Of a DNA stretch of 64,000 bases, positions 54,282-62,709 are shown one piece after another; the stretch's first letter is position 1, and every line of letters begins with the position of its first letter. The position numbers and the translations under genes were made by a program. The notes beneath the pieces are model-generated. The model saw nothing but the letters and a program-made list of their open reading frames with translations, was not told the origin of the DNA and made no database searches. This stretch comes from Streptomyces sp. NBC_01353 (lineage in GTDB: Bacteria; Actinomycetota; Actinomycetes; Streptomycetales; Streptomycetaceae), in assembly GCF_036237275.1 (NCBI RefSeq), contig NZ_CP108352.1:248001-312000 (forward strand). Reading direction: 5' to 3'.

Positions 54282-54289
54282 TGGATGAC
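54273..54289. promoter_or_regulatory. Palindrome GTCATCCA-T-TGGATGAC
   Basis: Perfect 8-base arms with one central base, over the start codon of the regulator and 67 bases before the hsp18 start. Good candidate operator for the HSP18 regulator on both genes. Confidence 0.55.
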
Positions 54290-54355
54290 ATGTTACAACG
54301 GTTGCAGTGAAGCGCATTGGCAGCAACTGCCCGAACCTGCTGGAGGTGTTTCCTG

Positions 54356-54787
54356 ATGTTGATGCGCACTGACCCCTTCCGTGAGCTGGACCTGCTGACT
54401 CAGCAGCTGATGAGCCCGGGCACCTGGTCCCGGCCGTCTCCGATGCCGATGGACGCCTACCGCGAGGGCGACGAATACGTGGTGGCCCTCGACATCCCCG
54501 GCGTCAGCGCGGACGCGATCGATATCGACGTCGAACGGAACATGCTGACCGTCAAGGCCGAGCGCCGGCCCGTGGCGAAGGCCGACGACGGGCAGATGGA
54601 ACTGTCCGAGCGGCCACTGGGGGTCTTCTCCCGCCAGATCATGCTGGCCGACACGCTCGACACCGAGCACATTCAGGCGGACTACGACGCCGGCGTGCTC
54701 ACCCTGCGGATCCCGATCGCCGAACGTGCCAAGCCACGCAAGATCGCCATCGGCGGCGGATCCGGCCGCACGGAGATCTCCGGCTGA
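54356..54787 (+). CDS. hsp18: Hsp20/alpha-crystallin family small heat shock protein
   Basis: 143 aa. ATG 54356 with GGAGG nine bases upstream. The N-terminal RTDPFRELDLLTQQL, alpha-crystallin domain (MDAYREGDEYVVALDIPGVS to the end) and the diagnostic GVLTLRIPI motif are all present. ATP-independent holdase binding unfolded proteins. Divergent from its regulator; followed by two DUF2267 genes in the same direction. Confidence 0.93.
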   Translation: MLMRTDPFRELDLLTQQLMSPGTWSRPSPMPMDAYREGDEYVVALDIPGVSADAIDIDVERNMLTVKAERRPVAKADDGQMELSERPLGVFSRQIMLADTLDTEHIQADYDAGVLTLRIPIAERAKPRKIAIGGGSGRTEISG

Positions 54788-54875
54788 CCCGGGCAAGGCC
54801 CGCAAGCGGCGGAGGACGGGTATCTGATCTCTCCCGTCCTCCGCACCCCCCATGCACGAGGAAGGGGCAGCTGAC

Positions 54876-55271
54876 GTGACACTTCGACGCGAAACGTTCC
54901 TCGACCAGGTGAAGGAACGCGGTAAGTACGACAACCCGCAGGAAGCCGACCGCGCCGCCCGTGTGGTGCTCGCCCTGCTAGGGGCGCACCTGGTCGGCGA
55001 GATACGGGCCCAACTGGCGGCGCGTCTGCCGGAAGACTTCGCCCTGATCCTCCTCAACCCGCTACAGAGCGCCGAACCGCTGTCACCGGAGCGGTTCGTG
55101 AAAGCGACGTCGGCCTGGATCGAGGGAGCCACCGCGCAGACCGCGGCCTGGGACGTCAGCGCCGTTCTCAGCACGGTCGCCGACGCGGCCGACGACGACC
55201 TGCTCAGCGAGATCCTGCTCCAGCTCCCCACAGGCTACGACCTCCTCTTCGGCCGTCCCCAGCCCACCTGA
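54876..55271 (+). CDS. DUF2267 protein
   Basis: 131 aa. GTG 54876 has GGAAGGGG at the right distance; an upstream ATG (54852) overlaps that site. DUF2267 features: ETFLDQVKERGKYDNPQEAD, RAARVVLALLGAHLVGEIRA, LAARLPEDFALILLN. Helical, cytoplasmic, function unknown; regularly found with Hsp20 genes in stress clusters. A paralogue follows after 68 bases. Confidence 0.88.
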   Translation: MTLRRETFLDQVKERGKYDNPQEADRAARVVLALLGAHLVGEIRAQLAARLPEDFALILLNPLQSAEPLSPERFVKATSAWIEGATAQTAAWDVSAVLSTVADAADDDLLSEILLQLPTGYDLLFGRPQPT

Positions 55272-55339
55272 CATGAAGCACACCCGGTGCCCTCGCACCG
55301 GTACCACCATCCCCGGCGACAGAAAGGAAAACCACCGCA

Positions 55340-55777
55340 GTGATCTCCGACCCGCGTGCGCCACTGCATCAGCTGCCCGCGATGACGTACAAGCAGATGC
55401 TGGAGAAGGTCCGCTACGAAGGCGCCTACCCCACCCCGGAGCGGGCCGAGGAAGCCGTCCGGCTGGTCCTCGCGGGACTGGGACGCCAGCTGACGGGCGA
55501 CGAACGCGTCGACCTCGCCGCCCGCCTGCCCTTCGAAGCAGCCCGCGTCCTGACCGCGCAGATCCCGGACACTGACCCCCTGACCGGCTGGGCCTTCGTC
55601 AAGGACCTCGCCGCCCGCACCGGCGCCTCTCTGGCCACCACCCGCTGGGACACCGGAGCAGTCTTCTCCGCCGTCGCCGCCCTGGCCGGCCCCGACCTCC
55701 TCACCCGGATCCTGCGCCAGCTCCCCTCCGGCCACGCGCTGCTGTTCGGCCGCGCCGAACTCACCCCCGCCGCGTAG
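55340..55777 (+). CDS. DUF2267 protein (paralogue)
   Basis: 145 aa, GTG 55340 with AAAGGAAA upstream. Same fold as the gene before: YKQMLEKVRYEGAYPTPERA, VRLVLAGLGRQLTGDERVDL, AARLPFEAARVLTAQIP, ending with SGHALLFGRAELT. The pair probably forms one operon with hsp18. Confidence 0.88.
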   Translation: MISDPRAPLHQLPAMTYKQMLEKVRYEGAYPTPERAEEAVRLVLAGLGRQLTGDERVDLAARLPFEAARVLTAQIPDTDPLTGWAFVKDLAARTGASLATTRWDTGAVFSAVAALAGPDLLTRILRQLPSGHALLFGRAELTPAA

Positions 55778-55980
55778 ACGGAGACCGTGTCCTTCCGGTG
55801 CCGTCCTCGTTGGTCGAATCGACGCGCGCACAGGGCTGGACCCCCACGTTGGGCCCAGTGCAGTCCGCGGCCCCCGATTCCGCGCTCTGGCGTCGGGGCC
55901 GCGTCAGCTTCCCCCGAGGCATACGAAGGTCCTGATCCGCCCGAGGCAGTCAGGGCCTTCGTGCTGCCGGACGTTGCTCT

Positions 55981-56226
55981 ATGGAACATGCCTACGGGCC
56001 GGCCGATGAGGTCCCAGAGATGCTGCTTGGGCTTCTGGACGCCGATGAGGGCGTCAGGTCCCGGGCGTTGGGCGACCTGCATCACGTGGTTCACCACCAG
56101 AACACCCTGTACACCGCCACGGCCCCGGCCGCCCTGTACGTGGCAGGAATCCTCGGCGATGAACGCGCCCTCTGGCACACCGAGCAAGTGCGATTCGGAA
56201 CACGAGCCTTTGCCATTGGCCGATGA
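55981..56226 (+). pseudogene. HEAT-repeat-like protein fragment
   Basis: 81 residues with EVPEMLLGLLDADEGVRSRA, LGDLHHVVHHQNTLYTATAP and AALYVAGILGDERA: one helical-repeat unit as in actinobacterial HEAT-repeat proteins, which are normally several times longer. A related lead-in (EAVRAFVLPDVALW, about 55930-55980) is in a different frame. It ends soon after one repeat, so it looks like the broken start of a larger gene. Confidence 0.5.
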
Positions 56227-56531
56227 GCCGTGGGGCGGCTACGACACTGATCCCCCCTTCTGATGAGCATTCCCGACCATCCCGCTGACTGGAGCCCCGT
56301 CTCAGTTTCCGTCTGATTCAGCGCCATCCGGGGCCGTTCAAGGGCGACCGAGAGCCGTCACTCGGTCAGCAGCTGACCGGACGCGAACGCGGGTGAACGA
56401 GCCGGAGCACTCGCCTGACCAGCACCAACAGACTTGGAAAGCGTGCGGGACAGCGGGCCGTCAGTGCGCAGGCACGCCGTCTGGCCCATGGCGCACAGAC
56501 CCCCTGACGACTGGCGCGCCTGGATGGCCTA
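56227..56531. other. Intergenic before the insertion element
   Basis: About 305 bases with no supported gene. Ends at the CTAG target site of the IS630-type element. Confidence 0.4.
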
Positions 56532-57631
56532 GTGCTGACCCGCGCAAGTTCGTGGAGGGGTGTTGGGTCTGATCCAGGCGGTCGTGAGTGGGCTGCCGTC
56601 ATAGGTCCATCTGTACGGCCTCGCGGTCTCGTTGCGGCCGATGACGTAACTCTCCAGCTTGTCGATGAGGTCATCGCGGCTGGAGAAGTCACCGTGTCGC
56701 AGCACGCGGCGGGTCAGGACGGAGAAGAACAGCTCGATCTGGTTGAGCCAGGAGGCGTGCGGCGGGGTCCAGTGCACGTGCCAGCGCGAGTGGTCGGCCA
56801 GCCACGCCTTGGTGTGTTTGGCGGTGTGGGAGGAGCCGTTGTCCAGCACGACATGGATGTCCTGGCCTGGGGCGATGGCCGTGTCGAGCTGGTCGAGGAA
56901 GGCAGTGAACGTCGCTGCGTCGTTGCGGGCGATGATCTCGGTGAGGACCTCGCCGGTGCGCACATCCAGGGCGGCGACCAGCGAGGCGGTGCCGTGGCGG
57001 CGGTACTCGAACTCCTCGCGAGCGGGCTCGCCCGGCCTGGCGGGACGACCGGGGTGGCGGCGGGCGGCGATCGCGGTCTTCTCCTCGATGGACAGCACCA
57101 CCGCCCCTGCAGGTGGGTCGCGGTACAGGTCGCACACGTCCGCGACACGGTCCCAGAAGTCAGGGGTGTCTCGGCGGGTGAGCCAGCCGCGGACCCGGTG
57201 CGGCTTGAGGTCCAAGTCGGCCAAGATCCGGCCGACTTGGGAGGCAGAGATGATGGCGAAGACAGTGCCGGCGACCTGGGCGGCGATCGTGCGGTGCGAC
57301 CAGGTCGCTTCCGGGTGCGGGGGGGCGCACTGGTGGCGGCGGCCACGATCGCCACCGTCACCTGGGGCCCGTATGCCTTGGGCCGGCCCGAGCGGGCGGC
57401 GTCCTTCAGCCCGTCCCGGCCCAGAGCGGCGAACCGTCCGCGCCACTTACGGACCGTGTTCACGCTGACCGCCAGGTCCCGCGCGATGGCCCCATTGCTC
57501 AGGCCCTCAGCCGCCGCCAGCACGATCCGCGCCCGGAGCACCGCCCGCACCTGCGCCTTCAGGGAAACCGCTGTACGGATCAGACGCTCGCGCACCCTCT
57601 CGTCCAACTCCACCACGACCGCCTCGACCAT
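56529..57631 (-). CDS. IS630-family transposase (two frames)
   Basis: First frame: MVEAVVVELDERVRERLIRT from ATG 57631, HTH GLSNGAIARDLAVSVNTVRK, to about TSAPP at 57325. Second frame: PEATWSHRTIAAQVAGTVFA to the end, with the DDE region VVLDNGSSHTAKHTK, HWTPPHASWLNQIELFF. The change falls at a seven-G run on the plus strand (57319-57325); one base fewer restores APPHPEATW. This can be a surplus base or a site of programmed frameshifting, which some IS630 elements use. The usual first Asp of D-E-K is Glu (LSIEEKTAI), which could impair catalysis. The stop codon TAG is partly formed by the TA target base pair, so the frame runs through the terminal repeat. Confidence 0.8.
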
Positions 57632-57740
57632 CCCGGACAACCTCCTGCCCACCGGCCTACCTATCGGCAGCCCCGAAGACTGCATGGACCGTGCCTGCTA
57701 CCTCTACCTCGGTGACCAGCCGGCCTGACCAACACCCCTT

Positions 57741-57754
57741 CACGAACTAACGCG
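57741..57754 (+). repeat. Direct repeat CACGAACTAACGCG, inner copy
   Basis: Identical to 58445-58458. Part of an incomplete inner copy of the element's right end; the two copies frame the GNAT gene and are 704 bases apart. Confidence 0.85.
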
Positions 57755-57762
57755 AAGGAGGA

Positions 57763-58257
57763 CTACCGCGCATCGAAGGCAACCCATGTGTTCCCCGGCA
57801 GCTCGGGCTTCCCAGGCACCGGTCGCCGCTCCTCGATCCAGGCCTCGCCCGCAACTTCGGAAGCGACGTGACGCCAGAAGCGTGCCGCGCCCGCGTTCTC
57901 CTCCTGAAAAGCGATCTCCCATCGGCCAGGGTGCGCGGCCAGGACGGCCTGCACCGCTCGCAACCCGAGGCCCGACCGGCGTGCCCCACGCACCACGAAG
58001 AAGCTGTTCAGCACGCGCGCATCGCTGTCCAGCGCGCGTACGAACGCGAAGCCGACCGGCCGGTCACCAGACCATACGAGATAAGCCGACCAGGCGGGAT
58101 CGCCGATCGCCGAATCTAGCCACTCGCGGCGGTATGTTCCGTCCGGGTTCGGCAGGACGCCCCAGAACTCCGACAGGTCGTGCAGGAAAAGCGGCCAGAG
58201 TCGTTCCAGGACGTCGCGGTCCTCGGCGCCCGCTCTGCGGACAACAAAGTCTGCCAT
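57763..58257 (-). CDS. GNAT-family N-acetyltransferase
   Basis: 164 aa from ATG 58257 with GAGGAGG upstream. FVVRRAGAEDRDVLERLWPL begins the domain. SAYLVWSGDRPVGFAFVRAL is the central strand pair. VLNSFFVVRGARRSGLGLRA carries the acetyl-CoA pyrophosphate loop (R-x-x-G-L-G), and WEIAFQEENAGAARFWRHVA is the last helix. Resembles streptomycete enzymes annotated as acetyltransferases of unknown acceptor; resistance by acetylation is possible but not shown. It is a passenger between the inner and outer ends of the IS630-type element. Confidence 0.88.
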   Translation of the reverse strand: MADFVVRRAGAEDRDVLERLWPLFLHDLSEFWGVLPNPDGTYRREWLDSAIGDPAWSAYLVWSGDRPVGFAFVRALDSDARVLNSFFVVRGARRSGLGLRAVQAVLAAHPGRWEIAFQEENAGAARFWRHVASEVAGEAWIEERRPVPGKPELPGNTWVAFDAR

Positions 58258-58279
58258 CTGATCCTCCTCGAGAACGCGA

Positions 58280-58307
58280 GAAGCCTTCCGGCAGACCGGA
58301 AGGCTTC
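58280..58307 (-). promoter_or_regulatory. Leader hairpin before GNAT gene
   Basis: GAAGCCTTCCGG, loop of four, CCGGAAGGCTTC: perfect 12-bp stem about 12 bases upstream of the GAGGAGG ribosome site. Could be an attenuator or a terminator shielding the gene from outside transcription. Confidence 0.5.
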
Positions 58308-58444
58308 GAACTATCGAGCGGACCTTATCGTGTCTACGACCTGGACACACAGCTCGCAGATCCAGGCCGCGCGGACGGTGTCTGCGTCGGCACCGTCACG
58401 TTCAGCCGACGTAGCGGACGCACGGAGGTTCACCTGCACTCCTC

Positions 58445-58458
58445 CACGAACTAACGCG
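58445..58458 (+). repeat. Direct repeat CACGAACTAACGCG, outer copy
   Basis: Within the intact right terminal repeat of the element; pairs with 57741-57754. Confidence 0.85.
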
Positions 58459-58482
58459 GCACAGCACTAGACAGCCCGCGAG

Positions 58483-58689
58483 GTGGCTGGCTGCGCTCGC
58501 GCCTACTGCGCGTCGGGTCTCGAAACGACCCTGTCGGTCATCGCCGTCTGTTGGTTCGCAACCTGGGCCCTCACCCCGCTGCTCGTCCTGGCCTCCTGGC
58601 TCTTGTCCGGCACCGCCGTCGGCCTCTGGAGCGCGTGGACCGCGCTCGTCCCGCCCGTGATTGTGATCCTGCTCGTGCTCGGCCTCTGA
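58483..58689 (+). CDS. Small membrane protein
   Basis: 68 aa from a GTG just outside the element end. Two hydrophobic stretches, TLSVIAVCWFATWALTPLLV and ALVPPVIVILLVLGL, with SWLLSGTAVGLWSAW between. No recognised family and only GAG as ribosome site, so moderate support. It may be a shortened gene cut by the insertion. Confidence 0.45.
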   Translation: MAGCARAYCASGLETTLSVIAVCWFATWALTPLLVLASWLLSGTAVGLWSAWTALVPPVIVILLVLGL

Positions 58690-58736
58690 GGGGTCGGGGC
58701 GAGGGCCTGTCAGTGGGGTCTGACAGGGTGCCCCTC

Positions 58737-59295
58737 ATGAACGTCCAACCAACGCCCGCGGCCGCGCGACTGAGGGAGCTTCTGGGCGAGCCGCCATGCT
58801 GGGGCTGGGCGCGGCCGCAGCTGTGGGAGGCGGCCGAGAAGCACCTTGGGGGTGGCCCTGCCGACGGACTACAAGGCCTTCCTTGACCTGTACGGGCCGG
58901 GTTCCTTCGACCACCTCTTCTGGCTCGTCCGCCCGGTCGAGGGGACGCCGGTCGAACTGGAGCAGATCTGGTCGATGTCAGGTCGGCCGCACCTCGACGA
59001 CCCCGAGCGCACCCCGTTCCCATTCCATCCCCACCCCGGCGGTCTGATCCAGTGGGGCGGGGACTGGGACGGCACGATGTACTACTTCCTTCCCGAGGAG
59101 GAGGACCCCGACGACTGGCGCGTGGTGGTCGAGACGGAGGAAGGGGAGTGGCACGAGACCACCGGCCCCTTCGTTGAGTTCCTCCTGAGCTGCGTCGAAG
59201 GCCCGCACCGCCCGCCCTTCCTGGGGCGCTACAGGCCCGGCCCGACCCTGCGCTACCACCCGGAGTCCGAGGACGGCCCAGACCACCCCTGGTGA
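58737..59295 (+). CDS. SMI1/KNR4 (SUKH) family protein, frameshifted
   Basis: Front part from ATG 58737: NVQPTPAAARLRELLGEPPC, WGWARPQLWEAAEKHLG. At a five-G run (58848-58852) the frame moves; with one G fewer it reads HLGVALPTDYKAFLDLYGPG and continues to 59295 (DHLFWLVRP, GGLIQWGGDWDGTMYYFLP, DWRVVVETEEGEWHETTGPF). This is the SUKH fold used by many immunity proteins against secreted and contact-dependent toxins. About 185 aa when restored. The single surplus G may be a sequencing error. No toxin gene is visible beside it. Confidence 0.8.
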
Positions 59296-59781
59296 GCACT
59301 CGTCGGGCACCTGGACACCCGGCACGTCCGCCAGGCACCGGCCGCTGGCGGCCGTCGCTCTGCGGTACGGAGTGCTTGCCGACGACGTCATGAAACAGCG
59401 CATCGAGCTCTGACTGTGCGTGCCACATGCGTGCCAGATCGAGCGGTCAGCCACGGTCACTGGAGGGCCACCGCGGCGGTAGCGCCCCTCGACAGCCGTC
59501 GCAGCACGCAGGCTGGCTGAGCTGGGATGACAGCCGGGACGTCGCTGCCAGGCTTACAAACCTGGTGTCGACGGCTGCTCGTCACGGCTCCTCGGGATGG
59601 ATCAGGCGAGAAGTCACCTCCGGTGACAGTCCGCGGGATGACACCGACCTGGTGGCATCGCCTGTGGCAAGTGGCTGGGCGGGGTGACGGTTGCCGACTA
59701 GAGTCGTGTCGCTACTGCTGGTTGTGGGGCCAGAACTCTTGGTGAGCGCGCTGGGGTTCTGGGGGGAGGGGCCTGTAACGC
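59296..59781. other. Intergenic, one possible gene tail
   Basis: 486 bases. A short coding-looking tail, RPLAAVALRYGVLADDVMKQ then RIEL and a stop at about 59412, could be the end of a lost gene. Otherwise nothing recognised; holds the promoter for the nuclease gene. Confidence 0.3.
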
Positions 59782-61857
59782 ATGAGTCGTCGCTCTAACG
59801 GATTGGTCGGCATTTGGGCTGAGGCTCAGCGCCAACAGCAACGCCAGTTTGAGGCACAAGCCAGACAACAGCGGGAGCACGAGCGGCAGCAACGCGCCTA
59901 CCAGCGGGACCTGGCGCGCAGTCATCGTGAACAGCAAGCGGCCTATCGGCAGCAGCGAGACGCTGACGCCCGGCGGCGGACCGAGGAGTTGGAAGCTCGA
60001 GTCGAGTCGCTGCAAGGTTTGTTGGCCGCTGGATGTCGGGCTCCAGCGTTCAGGGCTGCCGCACTCACCCGTCCCGAGGAGATTGAGGCGTTCTCCCCAG
60101 GGCAACTCGCCTACCCCGTACGGATGCCAGATCCGAACCAGTACCAGGCCCAGAGCGGCTGGACGGCCAACCGGCGAGCTCAGGCTCAGGCGGAAGCACG
60201 GGCCCGGTTCGAACGCGACTGGCAGGCCGCACAGGCTGCGGAGGCACAGCGTCAACAACAGCTAGCGGCCTACCAGCAGCAATACGACGAGTGGGCCAAT
60301 TCCCGGCTGACAGAGATCCGTCGACACAACGCCGGCATCGCCGAAATGACAGCGGCACTTCGCAGTGGCGATCCCGAGGCCGCAGTGGAGTACTTCTCGG
60401 CTGCTCTCTACTCGTCTGCCGCGTGGCCGGAAGGCCTGCCTCGTCAGGTTACCGCTGCGTACGACTCGGCTGCGCGTCAGCTCGTACTGAACTGGGAGCT
60501 GCCCAAATACGACGTCGTCCCCGAAGCGAAGTCAGTCCGCTACATGCCTTCTGCGGACCAGGACAAGGAGACTGCTCGCCCCGCTGCCCAGCGTCGAACG
60601 CTCTATCGTGACGTTCTCGCGCAGTGCCTACTCCTCGTTCTGCACGACCTCTTCGCAGCCGATGAGTTTGGCGCGCTGGAATCGGTTGCCCTGAACGGGT
60701 TCGTAGACGATCACGACCCGGCGACGGGCAGACAAGCACAGCTCTTCCTGGCCACAGTCATGGCTTCGCGTTCAATATTCGCAGAGCTCCACTTGGAGCA
60801 GGTCAGTGCTGCCGATTGCCTGGTGGACGGTCTCCGAGGCCAACTGTCCACCCGTCCCGATCAGCGAGCAACAGTGCGACCCAGCCGAGTGCCCGAGGAC
60901 GTCGGCAACGGCGTCGTCACCCACGGCGGAGACGATGAACCGGATCTGTACGAAATGGATCCGATCGCGTTCGAGTCGTTGGTCGCCGACCTGTTCCGCG
61001 CCATGGGTATGCAGGCGGTGACGACTCAGCGATCAAACGACGGCGGTGTGGACGTCGACGCGCTGGACCCGACTCCGATCCGGGGCGGCAAGATTGTCGT
61101 GCAAGTGAAGCGCTACCGAAGCACCGTGCCACCTACCGCAGTACGCGACTTGTACGGCACAGTTCAGGACGCCGGCGCAAACAAGGGCGTGCTGGTCACA
61201 ACTTCCAAATTCGGCCCCGGCTCGCAGACTTTCGCCAACGGCAAGCCCCTGGAACTGGTGTCTGGCAGCGAATTGGTCGACCTGCTTCATCGACACGGGC
61301 TGCGTGGACGACTAGGCAGCGGGGGACGCTCCGTTCCTGCCCAGCGAACGGAGCCGACTCCTGCGGCCGAGTCAGACCACAACATCTTGGGAATGTCCTG
61401 GTCGGGCAGCGTTGCATTGGACGTGTGCGCGCTCGTCTGTCGTGGCAACCAGGTTCTGGACGATGACCATTTCGTCTTCTATAACAACCCCCAGACGCCA
61501 GACGGCATTGTCCGCGCGTGTTCTGCTGTCGCACCGGACAAGGCCGCAATCCGCGTGTCCTTCGATGCACTGCCCGATAGATCTGACCGACTCGTCCTCA
61601 TAGCTGCGATCGACCCCGCCGTGAACCCCGACGCGGACCTCTCCGGGTTCACCGAGGCCTGCATCCGACTGATGGCCCCGTCGGGGTCCGAACTCGGCCG
61701 GCTAGAGGTATCCGACGGCCGTGCCAACGAGACGGCCTTGGTGCTCGGGTCCTTCCGACGCCGCTCGAGCGGAGACTGGGACTTCGTCATCGGAGGCAAG
61801 GGGTACAGAGGCGGTCTGGAGGAGCTGATCCGGGAGTACGGCATCGACGTGGCCTAG
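59782..61857 (+). CDS. Mrr-type restriction endonuclease fused to coiled coil and TerD domain
   Basis: 691 aa. Residues about 10-190 are Gln/Arg/Ala-rich coiled coil (AEAQRQQQRQFEAQARQQRE, AAEAQRQQQLAAYQQQYDEW). About 200-390 is an uncharacterised helical region. About 390-515 is a PD-(D/E)XK nuclease of the Mrr type: FESLVADLFRAMGMQAVTTQ, D420 to D424 (DGGVD) and Q441-V-K443, with GVLVTTSKFGPGS. Residues about 540-691 are a TerD domain: WSGSVALDVCALVCRGNQVL, DDHFVFYNNPQTPDGIVR, GKGYRGGLEELIREYGIDVA. All catalytic nuclease positions are present. TerD domains are Ca-binding parts of the Ter stress/phage-response system. Probably a DNA-targeting defence effector governed by the TerD part. Start ATG 59782. 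Confidence 0.85.
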   Translation: MSRRSNGLVGIWAEAQRQQQRQFEAQARQQREHERQQRAYQRDLARSHREQQAAYRQQRDADARRRTEELEARVESLQGLLAAGCRAPAFRAAALTRPEEIEAFSPGQLAYPVRMPDPNQYQAQSGWTANRRAQAQAEARARFERDWQAAQAAEAQRQQQLAAYQQQYDEWANSRLTEIRRHNAGIAEMTAALRSGDPEAAVEYFSAALYSSAAWPEGLPRQVTAAYDSAARQLVLNWELPKYDVVPEAKSVRYMPSADQDKETARPAAQRRTLYRDVLAQCLLLVLHDLFAADEFGALESVALNGFVDDHDPATGRQAQLFLATVMASRSIFAELHLEQVSAADCLVDGLRGQLSTRPDQRATVRPSRVPEDVGNGVVTHGGDDEPDLYEMDPIAFESLVADLFRAMGMQAVTTQRSNDGGVDVDALDPTPIRGGKIVVQVKRYRSTVPPTAVRDLYGTVQDAGANKGVLVTTSKFGPGSQTFANGKPLELVSGSELVDLLHRHGLRGRLGSGGRSVPAQRTEPTPAAESDHNILGMSWSGSVALDVCALVCRGNQVLDDDHFVFYNNPQTPDGIVRACSAVAPDKAAIRVSFDALPDRSDRLVLIAAIDPAVNPDADLSGFTEACIRLMAPSGSELGRLEVSDGRANETALVLGSFRRRSSGDWDFVIGGKGYRGGLEELIREYGIDVA

Positions 61858-61987
61858 TAGTGGCTCGCCCTCGTGGCCGCCAAGGCGCCTGAGAAGCACA
61901 GGGCTGCCTGAGCCGTGCGCAAGCGCCGTAACACCGAGAGGCCTCGGAGTGTGTCCGGGCCCCTCTGTCTTGAAGTGCTCATCAACG

Positions 61988-62330
61988 CTAGCCGAAGGCT
62001 GCCGCCAGCAGCCGGGGGCCTTCATTGCCGTCGCGAGTGCCGACGTCTGCTGCTGACAGGCTGTGCCCGCGGCTTGTTGCGCCGCGGAGCGCCTCCTTGA
62101 GGGCATCCGTCAGGTCCGCTGTCAGGCGTCGAAGTTCCTCCGGCTCGGCCCCTTCCGCACTGAGGGCTTCCAGCGCGTGCGCCACGAGGTCTGCCGCCAG
62201 ACTGAGTTGCATCGCTTCGGTGTTGTCGGCCAGGCGGGACAGGTAGCCACTGCTGTTGTCGGTGCTCAGGTAGCAGGGTTTGCCGTCGGGGCCTGACCAC
62301 GGGGGGAGGCCCAGCTCGTTGTGGGGTCAT
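61988..62330 (-). CDS. Small hypothetical protein, frameshifted near its start
   Basis: Main frame: LPPWSGPDGKPCYLSTDNSS, GYLSRLADNTEAMQLSLAAD, LVAHALEALSAEGAEPEELR, RLTADLTDALKEALRG. It has no ATG or GTG upstream of Met 62212. ATG 62330 with CGAGGG before it lies one frame away, and removing one G of the run at 62323-62326 yields MTHNELGLPPWSGPDG. So an intact protein of about 113 aa is likely with one surplus base. Family not recognised; small, helical, cytoplasmic. Divergent from a GntR remnant. Confidence 0.55.
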
Positions 62331-62340
62331 CCCTCGTGTG

Positions 62341-62493
62341 GTGTCGTCGCTCCTCGGGATCCAGAAGGCCGGTCTCGTCACGCACATCTGGAGGACGTAC
62401 TACAGCAACGAAGGACGCCCCGTGGAGACGGCAGACATCGTGGTGCCCGCCGCCCTGTGCGAGATCGTCCATGAGATTCCGATCAACCGGTAA
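62341..62493 (+). pseudogene. GntR-family regulator, C-terminal UTRA fragment
   Basis: About 50 residues: GLVTHIWRTYYSNEGRPVET, ADIVVPAALCEIVHEIPINR and stop. The WRTYY-(E/D)G-P-ETAD-V-P pattern is the end of UTRA ligand domains in GntR/HutC regulators. No DNA-binding part remains nearby. A plain remnant. Confidence 0.6.
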
Positions 62494-62514
62494 CTGGGCA
62501 CCACAGCGTGAGCC

Positions 62515-62709
62515 ATGGAGTCGCTCGGGTACGTCATGGGCGCCTGGGCCTGGGGAGCGCCTCTTGCTGCTCTCGTGGTGCTGGTGGCCGCGTCAGTCGC
62601 GGTCAGCCGATGGCGGCGAAAGACCATCATGGGACTGGAGCGCGCGGAGCTGGACGTGGACAGACAGTGCAGTGCCGCGCGGTCGGGGGGTGCGTCGGCG
62701 GAAAGCTGA
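62515..62709 (+). CDS. Possible small membrane protein
   Basis: 64 aa: MESLGYVMGAWAWGAPLAAL, VVLVAASVAVSRWRRKTIMG, then an acidic/Ser-rich tail. One membrane segment. Weak ribosome site (GTGAGCC). Kept because of the coherent hydrophobic-basic layout, with low certainty. Confidence 0.35.
   Translation: MESLGYVMGAWAWGAPLAALVVLVAASVAVSRWRRKTIMGLERAELDVDRQCSAARSGGASAES

Larger units (their letters stand above)
56532..58467. mobile_element. IS630-type element enclosing a GNAT gene
   Basis: The outer ends are inverted repeats: left GTGCTGACCCGCGCAAGTTC from 56532 and, on the minus strand from 58467, GTGCTGTGCCGCGTTAGTTC, each followed by GTGGAGG. Both ends sit in CTAG, with the duplicated TA at 56530-56531 and 58468-58469, the IS630/Tc1 habit. 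Inside are a transposase and a GNAT gene. An inner copy of the right end (57741-57754), lacking its last bases, lies between the two genes, so the GNAT block is flanked by a direct repeat of CACGAACTAACGCG. Total 1936 bp. Confidence 0.75.

Noticed and set aside
57319-57325. Transposase frame change as certain programmed frameshift
   Set aside because: Possible for IS630, but the same one-base excess occurs in unrelated genes in the window, so I do not claim it.
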